From the NCBI RefSeq assembly GCF_026072915.1, contig NZ_AP025943.1:2852001-2916000 (forward strand): DNA of 64,000 nt, in the 5' to 3' direction. The notes beneath the pieces are model-generated. The model ran no database searches, had not been told where the DNA came from, and saw only the letters and a program-made list of their open reading frames with translations. The stretch comes from Akkermansia biwaensis (GTDB lineage: Bacteria; Verrucomicrobiota; Verrucomicrobiia; Verrucomicrobiales; Akkermansiaceae). The translations under genes and the position numbers were made by a program. How positions within the stretch are numbered: the first letter of the stretch is position 1; each line of letters begins with the position of its first letter. Positions 48,737 through 58,310 of the stretch are shown piece by piece.

Positions 48737-50066
48737 GGGTCAACCCCAAAATCGGTGGGAAGAGGAATTTTGGAGCGTTTTTCATCGATTAAATCCACCA
48801 CATTCAACCAGCACGCGCAAGCGGTAGTTTTGAAAGTTTCGATAGCCGTAGGCTCGTCGTTGGATGAGTTTCATTTTTCGGTGGAAGCCTTCCGTGATGC
48901 CGTTGTTTTGGACGAAGTGCCACATGCGGATGATGGGCGTAAACCATTTTCTGATGGTGATACCTATTTTTTTCATTTCCGCAGGTGCATGGTGAGTGAG
49001 TGAGTCCATCATTTCCTTGAGTTTGCGCAGGTTGTTGCGGCATTGTTTGATGTTTTGAGTTTTAAGTCTCAACAGGTCGCAGAGTTGTTCCTTAAAGGTG
49101 TGACAGGCGTGGATGGCAGGATTGAGTTCAAAGAGTTGATGTAAGGTTTGTTTTTCTCGCGGGGTGAGGTTGCTGGCTTTTTTTCTGAGAGGATGGATGA
49201 TGGGGCGCTGCCAGCGTATGGTTTGTTGGGCCTGTTTGCAGAATTCCATGAAGTGGTGCTGGATCATACGGATGACGTGGAAGCGGTCTGCTACTATTTT
49301 GGCGTTGGGGAAGCATTTGCGCACGATGTTTCTGTAGCTGGAGCTTAGGTCCATCCAGACCATTTGTACTTTGTCTCTGTTTTTATAACGTTTTAAGTTT
49401 CTTTCTATTTGAGTGAGTGATTTGCCTTCGATGATGTCGTAGATGCGGTGATTGCCCAGGTCGGCGATGGTGGTGGCGAATGTTCGTCCTTTGTGGATGG
49501 TGTGTTCGTCGATACCTATCATGAGGGGCGCGGGGTAGTTGAGGGCTTCTTTGATTTTGAGGTGGAAACGTTCGTGGATGATGCGTTCTACGGTGCTTTG
49601 GGAGAGGCCGAATTCACGAGCAATGGTTTTGTTGTTGACGTTTTTGCAGTATTCATGGGCAATCATTTGCCTGTATTGTTCGCTGGATCGCTTTTTAGGG
49701 AGGAGGCCTTCCATGGGTTCCCGGAAGAGGTGGGAGCAGCGCTGACATTTGTAGCGTTTTGCTTTGATGAGCAATGTTCTTCTGACGCCTTCATGATTGA
49801 TGAAGGCGGCTTTGCGCGAGTAGTGGTCGTAGAGTTTTAGTGTACGACTACGACATTGAGGGCAGGTAATAGGACGAGTGGTAATGTATTCTACACGTGA
49901 AGTTGTGGCTTGAGGGGTGCCTGTGGTGTAGAGTATTTTGAAGTTTCTATGATACACAGCGGGCATGGTAGGAATACGTCCCTCCATGCCCAACTTGTTT
50001 TTCAACGAATCGTTCTTTTCCTTGCGGTTCTTTTGTGGGGTCATCCACCGATTGTGACGATGAGCC
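48737..50066. mobile_element. Complete ISL3-family insertion sequence, 1330 bp
   Basis: The ends are 22-bp imperfect inverted repeats (48737-48758 and 50045-50066; 17 of 22 positions match, both ending in AATCGGTGG inward). The element is flanked by a perfect 8-bp duplication TTTCTTAT (48729-48736 and 50067-50074), the length typical of ISL3. It encodes one intact transposase. The intact ends and duplication indicate a recent insertion that may still be mobile. Confidence 0.93.
48782..50044 (-). CDS. ISL3-family transposase
   Basis: Up to 420 residues; an internal start such as the ATG 20 codons in is also possible. An N-terminal zinc-ribbon (CPQCRSRTLKLYDHY, then YKCQRCSHLF) is followed by a helix-turn-helix (TIAREFGLSQSTVERII). 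The DDE domain has GIDEHTIHKGRTFATTIADL, then VWMDLSSSYRNIV with IVADRFHVIR, and a final Glu in NNGITEGFHRKMKLIQRRAYG. All parts of a working ISL3 transposase are present. Confidence 0.93.
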   Translation of the reverse strand: MTPQKNRKEKNDSLKNKLGMEGRIPTMPAVYHRNFKILYTTGTPQATTSRVEYITTRPITCPQCRSRTLKLYDHYSRKAAFINHEGVRRTLLIKAKRYKCQRCSHLFREPMEGLLPKKRSSEQYRQMIAHEYCKNVNNKTIAREFGLSQSTVERIIHERFHLKIKEALNYPAPLMIGIDEHTIHKGRTFATTIADLGNHRIYDIIEGKSLTQIERNLKRYKNRDKVQMVWMDLSSSYRNIVRKCFPNAKIVADRFHVIRMIQHHFMEFCKQAQQTIRWQRPIIHPLRKKASNLTPREKQTLHQLFELNPAIHACHTFKEQLCDLLRLKTQNIKQCRNNLRKLKEMMDSLTHHAPAEMKKIGITIRKWFTPIIRMWHFVQNNGITEGFHRKMKLIQRRAYGYRNFQNYRLRVLVECGGFNR

Positions 50067-50172
50067 TTTCTTATCCAATGACCAGATGGATAAAATTCAA
50101 ATAACTGAAGCGGGATAGGATTAAAGTAGATGATTCCGATAAAATTTAAATTGATTCCAAATTAATGTATCT

Positions 50173-50538
50173 ATGTCTGCCTTACACACCGCTGAAAAAA
50201 TAGCCTTACTCGTTGCCAACGCATGGGAAAAACGCTCTACAAACGGACTTCGTGATGTATTAGCCGCTGATTTTGAATACGCCTCACAATGGGTCTTTGA
50301 TACCATGCGCGGAGCAGATACCTATGTCGATTATCTGACAAGCAAGTTTAATGCCATCCAACGCAGCTGCTGCAATATAAACGTCAAAAATACGCGCTAT
50401 TCCGATACCCTGATCGAAATCGATCTGGAACAATCTATGACAGATACCGTCAAAGTCGTCATGCTACAGTTGACAATCAGCAACGGTAAAATCACCCGCG
50501 CTGACATGTGCGCTCCGGCTTTCAGACAATTGCCCTAG
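50173..50538 (+). CDS. Small NTF2-like protein
   Basis: 121 residues. The pattern of three N-terminal helices (TAEKIALLVANAWEKRSTNG, then LAADFEYASQWV) followed by beta strands suits an NTF2/SnoaL-like fold. No catalytic residues can be assigned. The ISL3 element is inserted about 100 bp upstream, so it may have lost or gained a promoter. Confidence 0.5.
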   Translation: MSALHTAEKIALLVANAWEKRSTNGLRDVLAADFEYASQWVFDTMRGADTYVDYLTSKFNAIQRSCCNINVKNTRYSDTLIEIDLEQSMTDTVKVVMLQLTISNGKITRADMCAPAFRQLP

Positions 50539-50637
50539 ATCGTGTCGTCACAATATCTTGAGCCATAAAAAGAGCCATCTGATTTAAAATCGACATTTTT
50601 TGACGGACTTTTCCCGGGAGCGGCTTATACTGGAAAC

Positions 50638-52119
50638 ATGAAACATCTTCTCTCCATATTTGCCGGAATTTTGTTGTGCGCGATCCTTCCGTCCGTGGCC
50701 GCGGACAAATACAGCATTATTCCGGAGCCGGGGCGCACGGAACTGAAACCGCAGGCCACCAGGACGCTCAAGCTTCTTTCCGACAAGGCCGAAGCTTCCC
50801 TGGGCAAGGATGCCTACCGGCTGGCCGTCACCCCCGGCGGCGTGCATCTGGCTTCCGGCGGCCGGGAAGGCAGGCTGTACGGACAGGCCACCCTCCGCCA
50901 ACTCCAGGACCAGCTTGCCGCACAGCCGGAGGGCATCCCCTGCGGCGTCATCAAGGACAAGCCGCGCTACCCCTGGCGCGGACTGATGGTGGACCCGGCG
51001 CGCCATTTTATCCCGCTGGCGGACCTGAAAAAGTTCGCGGACCTGATGGCCTACTACAAATTCAACAAACTGCATCTGCACCTGACGGACAACCAGGGCT
51101 GGCGGCTGCCCGTTCCCGGCTATCCCAGGCTGGAAAGCGTGGCCTCCAAAAGGGCGGAAACCTTTGGAGACGGAATCCCCCATGGAGGCATGTACACCCG
51201 GGAGGAACTGAAAGAGCTGGTGGCCTACTGCGCGGAACGCGGCATTGAGGTGATTCCGGAAATCGACGTGCCGGGCCACAACGAAGCCCTGGCCGCTGCC
51301 TATCCCGAATTCTTCTGCTTCCCCAAACCGGACATGAAAGTCCGCACCGTGGCCGGAAACAGCAAGGAACTGGTCTGCCCGCAAAAGCCGGAAGTATGGA
51401 AATTCTATGCGGCCGTCTTCAAGGAGCTCAAGGACATCTTTCCGTCAAAAATCGTCCATCTGGGCGGCGACGAGGCACCCACGGAACTTTGGGAAAAATG
51501 CCCGCTGTGCCGTCAGGCGCGCGCCAGGGCCGGCATGAGGGACGAGCAGGAACAGATGCGGGCCTTCTTCGCCCGGATGACTGCCCTTCTCGCCAAAAAC
51601 GGGCAAACGCCGCAATTCTGGTACGAAGGAAATGCCGGAATCTACCACCCGGGGGAAACAGTGTACGCCTGGCGGCAGGACCAGGCGCGCCAGTCCATTG
51701 ACAAGACGAAAAAGGCCGGACTGAACCTGATCATGGCCTCCAACGAATACTGCTACCTGGACTTTCCCCAGATACAGGGACAATACAACTGGGGATGGAT
51801 GCGGACGACCACGCTCCGGAAATGCTATGAACTGGACCCGGCCTTCGGCAAATCCCCGCAGGAAACCGGACATATACGGGGAGTTCACGCCGCAGCGTGG
51901 GCGGAACACCTGCCGGACCTGAATCATCTGCTCTACCGCGTCTACCCGCGGGCCATGGCCATTGCGGAAGCTGGATGGTCCCCGATGGACGTCCGCTCCT
52001 GGGACAACTTCCGGCGCAAGGTGGCGGATCACCGCGCCTTCGTCCTCAAACGCTTTAACTACGATCTGGAACGCACGAAGGAAAACGAACCGCCCTTCCG
52101 CTGGGAAAACAAAAAGTAA
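50638..52119 (+). CDS. Secreted GH20 beta-N-acetylhexosaminidase, tandem copy A
   Basis: 493 residues with a signal peptide (1-22). A GH20b-like N-terminal domain (about 25-110) is followed by the barrel: RGLMVDPARHFIPLADLKKF, LHLHLTDNQGWRLPVPGYP, VIPEIDVPGHNEAL and HLGGDEAPT with the catalytic Asp278-Glu279. It cleaves terminal GlcNAc/GalNAc from mucin or host glycans outside the cytoplasm. The next gene is a paralogue with nearly identical ends and a diverged middle, so the pair arose by duplication. Confidence 0.93.
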   Translation: MKHLLSIFAGILLCAILPSVAADKYSIIPEPGRTELKPQATRTLKLLSDKAEASLGKDAYRLAVTPGGVHLASGGREGRLYGQATLRQLQDQLAAQPEGIPCGVIKDKPRYPWRGLMVDPARHFIPLADLKKFADLMAYYKFNKLHLHLTDNQGWRLPVPGYPRLESVASKRAETFGDGIPHGGMYTREELKELVAYCAERGIEVIPEIDVPGHNEALAAAYPEFFCFPKPDMKVRTVAGNSKELVCPQKPEVWKFYAAVFKELKDIFPSKIVHLGGDEAPTELWEKCPLCRQARARAGMRDEQEQMRAFFARMTALLAKNGQTPQFWYEGNAGIYHPGETVYAWRQDQARQSIDKTKKAGLNLIMASNEYCYLDFPQIQGQYNWGWMRTTTLRKCYELDPAFGKSPQETGHIRGVHAAAWAEHLPDLNHLLYRVYPRAMAIAEAGWSPMDVRSWDNFRRKVADHRAFVLKRFNYDLERTKENEPPFRWENKK

Positions 52120-52186
52120 TTCCGCTGTTTTTCCTTATCACGCACGGTTCATCATGGTAGAATAGTTCCGGAAATCACCGCCCTTC

Positions 52187-53665
52187 ATGTTCCGCTTCCT
52201 CCGCATTCTGGCCTGTACTCTTCTCTCCGTCGCTGGCATGGCTCAAGCCGCGGACAAATACAGCATTATTCCGGAGCCGGAGCGCACGGAACTGAAACCG
52301 CAGACCACCAAAACGCTCAAGCTTCTTTCCGACAAGGCCGAAGCTTCCCTGGGCAAGGATGCCTACCGGCTGGCCGTCACCCCCGGCGGCGTGCATCTGG
52401 CTTCCGGCGGCCGGGAAGGCAGGCTGTACGGACAGGCCACCCTCCGCCAGCTCCAGGACCAGCTTGCCGCACAGCCGGAGGGCATCCCCTGCGGCGTCAT
52501 CAAGGACAAGCCGCGCTACTCCTGGCGCGGGCTGATGGTGGATCCCGCGCGCCATTTCATCCCGCTGGCGGACCTGAAAAAATTCGCGGACCTGATGGCC
52601 TACTACAAATTCAACAAGCTCCAGCTCCACCTGACGGACGACCAGGGCTGGCGGCTGCCCGTTCCCGGCTATCCCAGACTGAAAAGCGTGGCCTCCAAAA
52701 GGGCGGAAAGCTTTGGTAACCGCACGCCCCACGAAGGCATGTACACCCGGGAGGAACTGAAAGAACTGGTGGCCTACTGTGCGGAACGCGGTATCGAGGT
52801 GATTCCGGAAATCGACCTTCCGGGCCACAACCAGGCCCTGGCTGCGGCCTATCCGGAATTCTTCTGCTTCCCGGACCCTGGCACGAAAGTGCGCACCACC
52901 GGAGGCGTCAGCCTGCACCTGGTCTGCCCCCACAAGCCGGAAATCTGGAAATTCTATTCCGCCGTCTTTGATGCCCTCAAGGACATCTTCCCGTCAAAGA
53001 TCGTCCATCTGGGCGGTGACGAAGCTCCTCTGGAAAAAACCTGGGAAAAATGCCCCCTCAGCGTCAAGTACCGCCAGAAAAAGGGTATGAAGGACGTTCA
53101 CGAGGAACTGAAGGAATTTGAGGGAAAAATGGCCTCCATGCTTGCCGCGCGCGGAAAACGCCCCCAGCTCTGGTATGAAAAGCCGTGGGCGGAAGCCGGA
53201 ATCTACCGCAAGGGGGACACCGTCTTCACCTGGCGCATGGGGCTGACGCCCTCCACCATCACGGAAACCAAAAAACAGGGGCTTCCCCTCATCATCGCCG
53301 CTGGGGAACACTGCTACCTGGACTACCCGCAAATCCCCGGCCAGGACAACCGCGGCTGGATGCCTACCACCACGCTGGAACAAAGCTACAAGCTGGACCC
53401 CGCCTACGGCAGGCCGGAAAAGGAAACGGACCACATCATCGGCGTGCAGGCCACCATGTGGGCGGAACAACTCCCCACGCTGAACCACCTCCTTTACCGC
53501 ACCTATCCGCGGGCCATGGCCATTGCGGAAGCGGGATGGACCCCGATGAATGTCCGCTCCTGGGACAACTTCCGGCGCAAGGTGGCGGATCACCGCGCCT
53601 TCGTCCTCAAACGCTTCAACTACGATCTGGAACGAACGAAGGAAAACGAGCCTCCTTTCAAATAA
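52187..53665 (+). CDS. Secreted GH20 beta-N-acetylhexosaminidase, tandem copy B
   Basis: 492 residues. The signal peptide (1-22, MFRFLRILACTLLSVAGMAQ) differs from copy A, but from residue 23 to about 165 the proteins are almost identical. The catalytic pair HLGGDEAPL is at Asp278-Glu279. The central section (about 230-430) differs strongly, including the loops after the catalytic pair and WYEKPWAEAGIYRKGDTVF, which shape the substrate pocket. The last 40 residues are again near-identical. Different glycan preferences are likely. It starts 67 bp after copy A and may be in one operon with it. Confidence 0.93.
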   Translation: MFRFLRILACTLLSVAGMAQAADKYSIIPEPERTELKPQTTKTLKLLSDKAEASLGKDAYRLAVTPGGVHLASGGREGRLYGQATLRQLQDQLAAQPEGIPCGVIKDKPRYSWRGLMVDPARHFIPLADLKKFADLMAYYKFNKLQLHLTDDQGWRLPVPGYPRLKSVASKRAESFGNRTPHEGMYTREELKELVAYCAERGIEVIPEIDLPGHNQALAAAYPEFFCFPDPGTKVRTTGGVSLHLVCPHKPEIWKFYSAVFDALKDIFPSKIVHLGGDEAPLEKTWEKCPLSVKYRQKKGMKDVHEELKEFEGKMASMLAARGKRPQLWYEKPWAEAGIYRKGDTVFTWRMGLTPSTITETKKQGLPLIIAAGEHCYLDYPQIPGQDNRGWMPTTTLEQSYKLDPAYGRPEKETDHIIGVQATMWAEQLPTLNHLLYRTYPRAMAIAEAGWTPMNVRSWDNFRRKVADHRAFVLKRFNYDLERTKENEPPFK

Positions 53666-53685
53666 ACACTCCGTATCCCTTTCTC

Positions 53686-54705
53686 ATGAGCAGCATCAAA
53701 ATAATACGCCCCCACCGCCCCTCCGTAGAAGAACTCGTCCAGGGGGTCATCTCCGGAAACAGAGCCCTGCTGGGCAGGGCCATCACCCTGATAGAAAGCA
53801 ACGCCGCCAGGGACCAGGAAGCCTCCCGGGAACTCATCTCCAAGCTCCTTCCCCACTCCGGCAATGCCGTCCGGATCGGCATCACGGGCGTTCCGGGAGC
53901 GGGCAAATCCTCCTTCATCGAGGCCTTCGGCACCTACCTGTGCAGAAAAGGCTTCAAAGTGGCCGTCCTTGCCATCGACCCCTCCTCCTCCGTCTCCAGA
54001 GGTTCCATCATGGGGGACAAAACCCGTATGGAAGAGCTCTCCGGGGAAGAAAACGCCTTCATCCGCCCTTCCCCGTCCGGAGGCTCCCTGGGCGGCGTGG
54101 CCCGGAAAACGCGTGAAACCATGATCGCGTGCGAAGCCGCGGGCTTCGATGTCATCCTCATTGAAACCGTCGGCGTGGGCCAGTCGGAAACCACGGTGCG
54201 CTCCATGGTGGACATCTTCATGCTCCTGCTCATCACGGGGGCCGGGGACGACCTTCAAGGCATCAAGCGCGGCATCATGGAACTGGCGGACATCCTCGTC
54301 GTCACGAAGGACGACGGCGACAACCGCCAGCGCGCCGCCGCCCACTGTCAGGAACTGAAAATGGTGCTTCACTACCTCCAAAGCCCCACGCCCGGCTGGA
54401 CGCCCTCCGTCCTCACCTGCTCCTCCCTGGAAGGGCGCGGACTGGACACCATTGAAGAGACGCTCTTCCGCTTCCGGGACAGCATGAAGGAATCCGGCTT
54501 CTGGTACAACCGCCGGAGGAACCAGTCCCTCTCATGGGTGCAGGCGCTGGTGCACGAGGCGCTCCTCACCTCCTTTGAGCAGCATCCCGCCGTGGCGGAA
54601 CGCATGCCCATTCTGGAAAACATGGTGGCGGCGGATAAAATGGACCCCGTCTCCGCCGCCCACGACCTGCTGAGCCACTTCACCTACCCTCTGCCCGGAC
54701 ATTGA
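53686..54705 (+). CDS. meaB: MeaB/ArgK-type GTPase (methylmalonyl-CoA mutase chaperone)
   Basis: 339 residues from ATG 53686; the frame upstream is antiphase to GH20. The P-loop GVPGAGKSS is at about 68-76, AIDPSSSVSRGSIMGDKTRM is the family-specific switch region, ETVGVGQSE is the G3 region, and VVTKDDGDN follows where NKxD is expected. MeaB loads and protects adenosylcobalamin in methylmalonyl-CoA mutase, used to make propionate from succinate. The mutase is not in the window. It begins 20 bp after GH20 copy B. Confidence 0.93.
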   Translation: MSSIKIIRPHRPSVEELVQGVISGNRALLGRAITLIESNAARDQEASRELISKLLPHSGNAVRIGITGVPGAGKSSFIEAFGTYLCRKGFKVAVLAIDPSSSVSRGSIMGDKTRMEELSGEENAFIRPSPSGGSLGGVARKTRETMIACEAAGFDVILIETVGVGQSETTVRSMVDIFMLLLITGAGDDLQGIKRGIMELADILVVTKDDGDNRQRAAAHCQELKMVLHYLQSPTPGWTPSVLTCSSLEGRGLDTIEETLFRFRDSMKESGFWYNRRRNQSLSWVQALVHEALLTSFEQHPAVAERMPILENMVAADKMDPVSAAHDLLSHFTYPLPGH

Positions 54706-55156
54706 AGAAATCCGCCAGAACCCTGGCGTACACCTCCTTCTTGAAATCCGGCAGCCATTCCAGCCTGAACTCCTGCGGGTCTATCCACCTGAAGGCGCAG
54801 AACTCCCGGTAATCCAGCGTGGGTTCCGGAGCGTCCGCGTGCAGGCGGCACAGGAAATACTCCTGTTCCTGCCCCACGAAAGGCTGGTCCCTCTTCTTCC
54901 GGACGTAATCGAGTACCTCCGGCGGATAATCATAACGGTACCCCCCGCGGGACTCTTCAATGGAATACTGGGAAGGCAAAAAACCGACCTCCTCGCAAAC
55001 CTCCCGGTGCACGGCCTCCAGGGCCGTCTCTCCCGGATCAATCCCCCCCTGGGGAAACTGCCAGGCTCCGGGTTCCCTGGAACGCTCACAAATCAACAGC
55101 TTTCCGTCCTCCCGGATCATCAACCCCGCCACATTGGGACGATATAATCTTTCCAT
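54680..55156 (-). CDS. Nudix hydrolase, RppH-like
   Basis: 158 residues. It starts MERLYRPNVAGLMI, like RppH, and has a complete Nudix box GGIDPGETALEAVHREVCEEVG. FPQGGI and the YDYPPEV loop also fit RNA pyrophosphohydrolases (RppH/NudH), which remove pyrophosphate from mRNA 5' ends and trigger decay; a diadenosine polyphosphate hydrolase is the alternative. The 3' end overlaps the convergent meaB gene by 26 bp. Confidence 0.85.
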   Translation of the reverse strand: MERLYRPNVAGLMIREDGKLLICERSREPGAWQFPQGGIDPGETALEAVHREVCEEVGFLPSQYSIEESRGGYRYDYPPEVLDYVRKKRDQPFVGQEQEYFLCRLHADAPEPTLDYREFCAFRWIDPQEFRLEWLPDFKKEVYARVLADFFNVRAEGR

Positions 55157-55812
55157 GTCCCTCGTCCTAACACAACCCCCCCGGCATTTCCAGACATGTT
55201 CCTGTAATAAAAGTGCTGTTACAGGACATAAAACGTGAAAAGGCTCTCCGGTTCTCCATAAATTCCTGCCTTCAAATGGGAAAATACAGCCCGTGAAAAA
55301 TTGTTCAGGATGAAAGGAAATGGTAACGGAGAACTAACTGAACAACACCGCGGGAATTCGGAGCAATGAAAAGACGGTAAAAAAGGATTGCCGATGATGC
55401 CCCATCTCTTGAAGGAAAAAAATCGGCCTCCACAAACTTCCGCCTTGTAACACAGCAACGGATGATTCTGACAAATTGAGAGAGTGCAGAAGTTGAACAT
55501 GAACAGTGCATGCAGCCAATGGAACACGGGAAATGGACTGTGGAAGAAACAAGGAAGGGGAAAGACGAATGAAAGCGGCGGCAGGAAAAAATCATGTCCG
55601 CTTCTCGAATTGATCATGCTTCACCTTCCATGCCGGGACAAAAATGAAACAGCCGCCTTCTTCTCCCTTTCCCGCCTCAACAGGTGGCATCATTTGCAAT
55701 CAGTCAACAGGAAATCGGCAGACCGTTCCAAGGACCATGCATGTCCCCCTGCACAGCAGGAGATGAAACAATGTGCCAGGTTCCTTTCCCGATGCTGATG
55801 AAGAAAGCCCCC
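55157..55812. other. Intergenic region without a convincing gene
   Basis: Frames on both strands (for example 55219-55617 minus and 55484-55798 plus) are Cys/Phe/Pro-rich or charge-biased and match nothing. This is the border between core-like DNA and the accessory right end. Confidence 0.4.
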
Positions 55813-56961
55813 CTACCCCTTCACACTGTTCTTAGGCTTTAAAAATCGGCCGATCAGATACTTCCGCACAGGTATATCATACCATCTCAAGCACACATAA
55901 GCTAATACAATGCTCCCGACGACCACACCCAGCGCACCGGGAAACGACTCCCAAAAGGTAAGCTCCTCATTCTTGACCCAGGCATAATACAGGTAAATGA
56001 ACGGATAATGGACCATATACAGGGGATAGGAAATGTCTCCCAGGAAATTACAGATACGCGTCGTGTACTTGTCGGTCGTCTTGCCGGAGGCCCCAAGATA
56101 GACGAGAAGCGGGAAAAACAGGGCGAAACAGACCGTATCGTACAAACCATTCATCCATAAATTCTCTGCCCCGCCCAGGCGCGGCACGGACAGAAGAACG
56201 ACGATCGAGAGGCTGCATATCCAAAAGGCGCCCTTCACCCGGGCAGGCTTGAACATGCGGAAAAGGAGCAATCCTGCGGAAAAGGAAAACATCAGCCGCA
56301 GGAATCCCGCGGTAAACTCTGTCCCGGTCAGGGAAAATCCTGCACAAATATCACCGTACGGCCCCAGAATGGCAAATGCGGCCAGCCCGCAGCCGGCGGC
56401 AAAAACCAGCAACGCAAGAGCCTTGGTGGAAAACTTGTGGATGAACAAGGCATAAAGAACGTTTCCGATATACTCGAAAAACAGGGACCAGCTGGGACCA
56501 TTCAAGGGGTACATCTCTCCCAACCCCCGGACTTCCGTTCCCGGCGTGGCCGGAATCAACAACGCGTTGATGAACGTGGCGATAAACAGAGCCAGAACAG
56601 TCACCGTAGACACATCCCACACGGAGCAGCCTTGAAAATAAAACATGATCCCCCCGATGACGGCCCCCATCACCACCATCGGATGCAGGCGTATCACCCG
56701 GCGCTTGATGAACTCCTTGATCCCCATCTTCCCCCAGCGGTCGTCATAAGCGTAGCCGATCACGAACCCGGACAGGATAAAGAAAAAATCGACCGCCAGA
56801 TAACCATGATTGATATTCTGATCCAAATGGCTGGTCGCGTAAGCCTCAAAAATGTGGAACCATACCACCATGATGGCCGCTACCCCACGCAGCCCGTCGA
56901 GAATATGATAATGCGGTTTTGTATTCGGAAGCGTAGCTGTAGAGAGTTGTGTTTCTGACAT
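55813..56961 (-). CDS. Acyltransferase family 3 membrane protein (OafA-like)
   Basis: 382 residues from ATG 56961. The N-terminus HILDGLRGVAAIMVVWFHIF has the Arg and the catalytic His of the family. FFFILSGFVIGYAYDDRW and about ten membrane helices follow. Such enzymes O-acetylate or otherwise acylate cell-surface polysaccharide. No polysaccharide gene cluster is adjacent. The gene borders the AT-rich island to its right. Confidence 0.9.
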   Translation of the reverse strand: MSETQLSTATLPNTKPHYHILDGLRGVAAIMVVWFHIFEAYATSHLDQNINHGYLAVDFFFILSGFVIGYAYDDRWGKMGIKEFIKRRVIRLHPMVVMGAVIGGIMFYFQGCSVWDVSTVTVLALFIATFINALLIPATPGTEVRGLGEMYPLNGPSWSLFFEYIGNVLYALFIHKFSTKALALLVFAAGCGLAAFAILGPYGDICAGFSLTGTEFTAGFLRLMFSFSAGLLLFRMFKPARVKGAFWICSLSIVVLLSVPRLGGAENLWMNGLYDTVCFALFFPLLVYLGASGKTTDKYTTRICNFLGDISYPLYMVHYPFIYLYYAWVKNEELTFWESFPGALGVVVGSIVLAYVCLRWYDIPVRKYLIGRFLKPKNSVKG

Positions 56962-57224
56962 GAATAAATTCCGGAATCTAAAAGATGGTCGTCTATGAAT
57001 GGTAGTTGCTACAATGGTCCATATTTTCGGTTTTCCAACGTTACAATATGTATTGTTTAACTTCCCAGATTTTTTTCTCATATCATTAATAAATTTCTAA
57101 AATATATTCGTTAAACTAATTGAAGTTTTAGGATTTGTACGATTACTAATGAAAAAAAAGAAACAGAAAAAAAATGAAGGGAAATAAAATTTCAAATAGA
57201 AAGAGTAAAGAATAAAGTATTTAA

Positions 57225-58250
57225 CTATCCCCAAACATGAGCACTTTCTGCATCGTAAAAATGAATATTTAGAAGAATTTTATTTTTCCGGCATTCTATA
57301 CTTTTTTCTTTTAATTTATTTGCATTTAAAATAATTTTCTTATTATAAGAGCTATTCCCATCCCCATATATACTTATATAAACATTTTCTATTTTTCCTG
57401 AAGCTATCATATGTAAAATATGAGAATCATTTTCGTCTAAAGAATGGCCAAATATAAAAAGATTTTTTCCTATAGATTCAAAGCTTCTATACGCTTTACT
57501 TAGATATGCATTATGAAAAATTTTAGCTTTCTTTTCTTTACTTGTTCCTTCAGATACAAAAATGGGGAATTTATTACTGTTTAATGCACTTCTAATTTGG
57601 TCAATTAATCTTTTACCAGTATTAATCCATGTAAATTTTTTAATCTCGTCATCAGAATCAAATATGTGTAAGGCACCATGTAAAAAATATACACTTGCAT
57701 TATTTTTTGAATCCCAAACTACATAATCATTAATGTCTTTTATTTTACCAAAACCGTCATTAAAATTTTGTTTTTTACTTGTATCTTCCAAAGAATTCAT
57801 CATTGTCCAATAAAGTAAAAGATCATAATTTAAAGTAAAAATTCTATCAAAATTTGATAAAAAAGAACGACAGGATTCATATTCTGTTTGTTTTATCTCA
57901 CTGGGAAAATCAGGATGCTTTCTACATATAGTTTGAATTAGTATTTCTTTTAATGATTTTGCATCGTATTGCATCTGATTAATTATTGAGGAATCATCAG
58001 TATAGGAAGATAATATTATTGTCGTGTCATTAAGAATTCGTATGATTTTTTCAAAATCATACGTCTTAAGTAAATTGAATATTTCCCTAAGCCGTATATT
58101 ATTTTTAAAATCGGCAGTTTCAAATAATTTTTCATAAAGAAAAATATCCTTTTTGCACGCAATACTAAATCCATTACCCAGAAGAATATGCTTTCCTTGT
58201 CCTTCACATTTTTCTATTGCTTCTTGAAATGTTATAATATTGTCTATCAT
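57225..58250 (-). CDS. SIR2-like DUF4917 family protein, candidate defence effector
   Basis: 341 residues, strongly AT-rich gene. The pattern is that of SIR2-like NAD-binding proteins: HILLGNGFSIAC (residues 21-32) as the nucleotide loop, RIFTLNYDLLLYW (136-148) as the TxNYD motif, VYFLHGALHIF (187-197) with the conserved His191, and LFIFGHSLDENDSHIL (264-279) as the C-terminal motif. The arrangement matches DUF4917. SIR2-like proteins in defence systems deplete NAD+ to kill or stall infected cells. It starts 60 bp after the reverse transcriptase stop on the same strand, so the two are probably one unit. Confidence 0.75.
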   Translation of the reverse strand: MIDNIITFQEAIEKCEGQGKHILLGNGFSIACKKDIFLYEKLFETADFKNNIRLREIFNLLKTYDFEKIIRILNDTTIILSSYTDDSSIINQMQYDAKSLKEILIQTICRKHPDFPSEIKQTEYESCRSFLSNFDRIFTLNYDLLLYWTMMNSLEDTSKKQNFNDGFGKIKDINDYVVWDSKNNASVYFLHGALHIFDSDDEIKKFTWINTGKRLIDQIRSALNSNKFPIFVSEGTSKEKKAKIFHNAYLSKAYRSFESIGKNLFIFGHSLDENDSHILHMIASGKIENVYISIYGDGNSSYNKKIILNANKLKEKSIECRKNKILLNIHFYDAESAHVWG

Positions 58251-58310
58251 AAAACCATACTGGATGAATTTCTATAATAAAAACAAACAGAATTCCATAC
58301 TTAAAATAAT

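Noticed and set aside
55219-55798. Small ORFs between the Nudix and acyltransferase genes
   Set aside because: Cys/Phe-rich or charge-biased products without homology patterns; likely chance frames.
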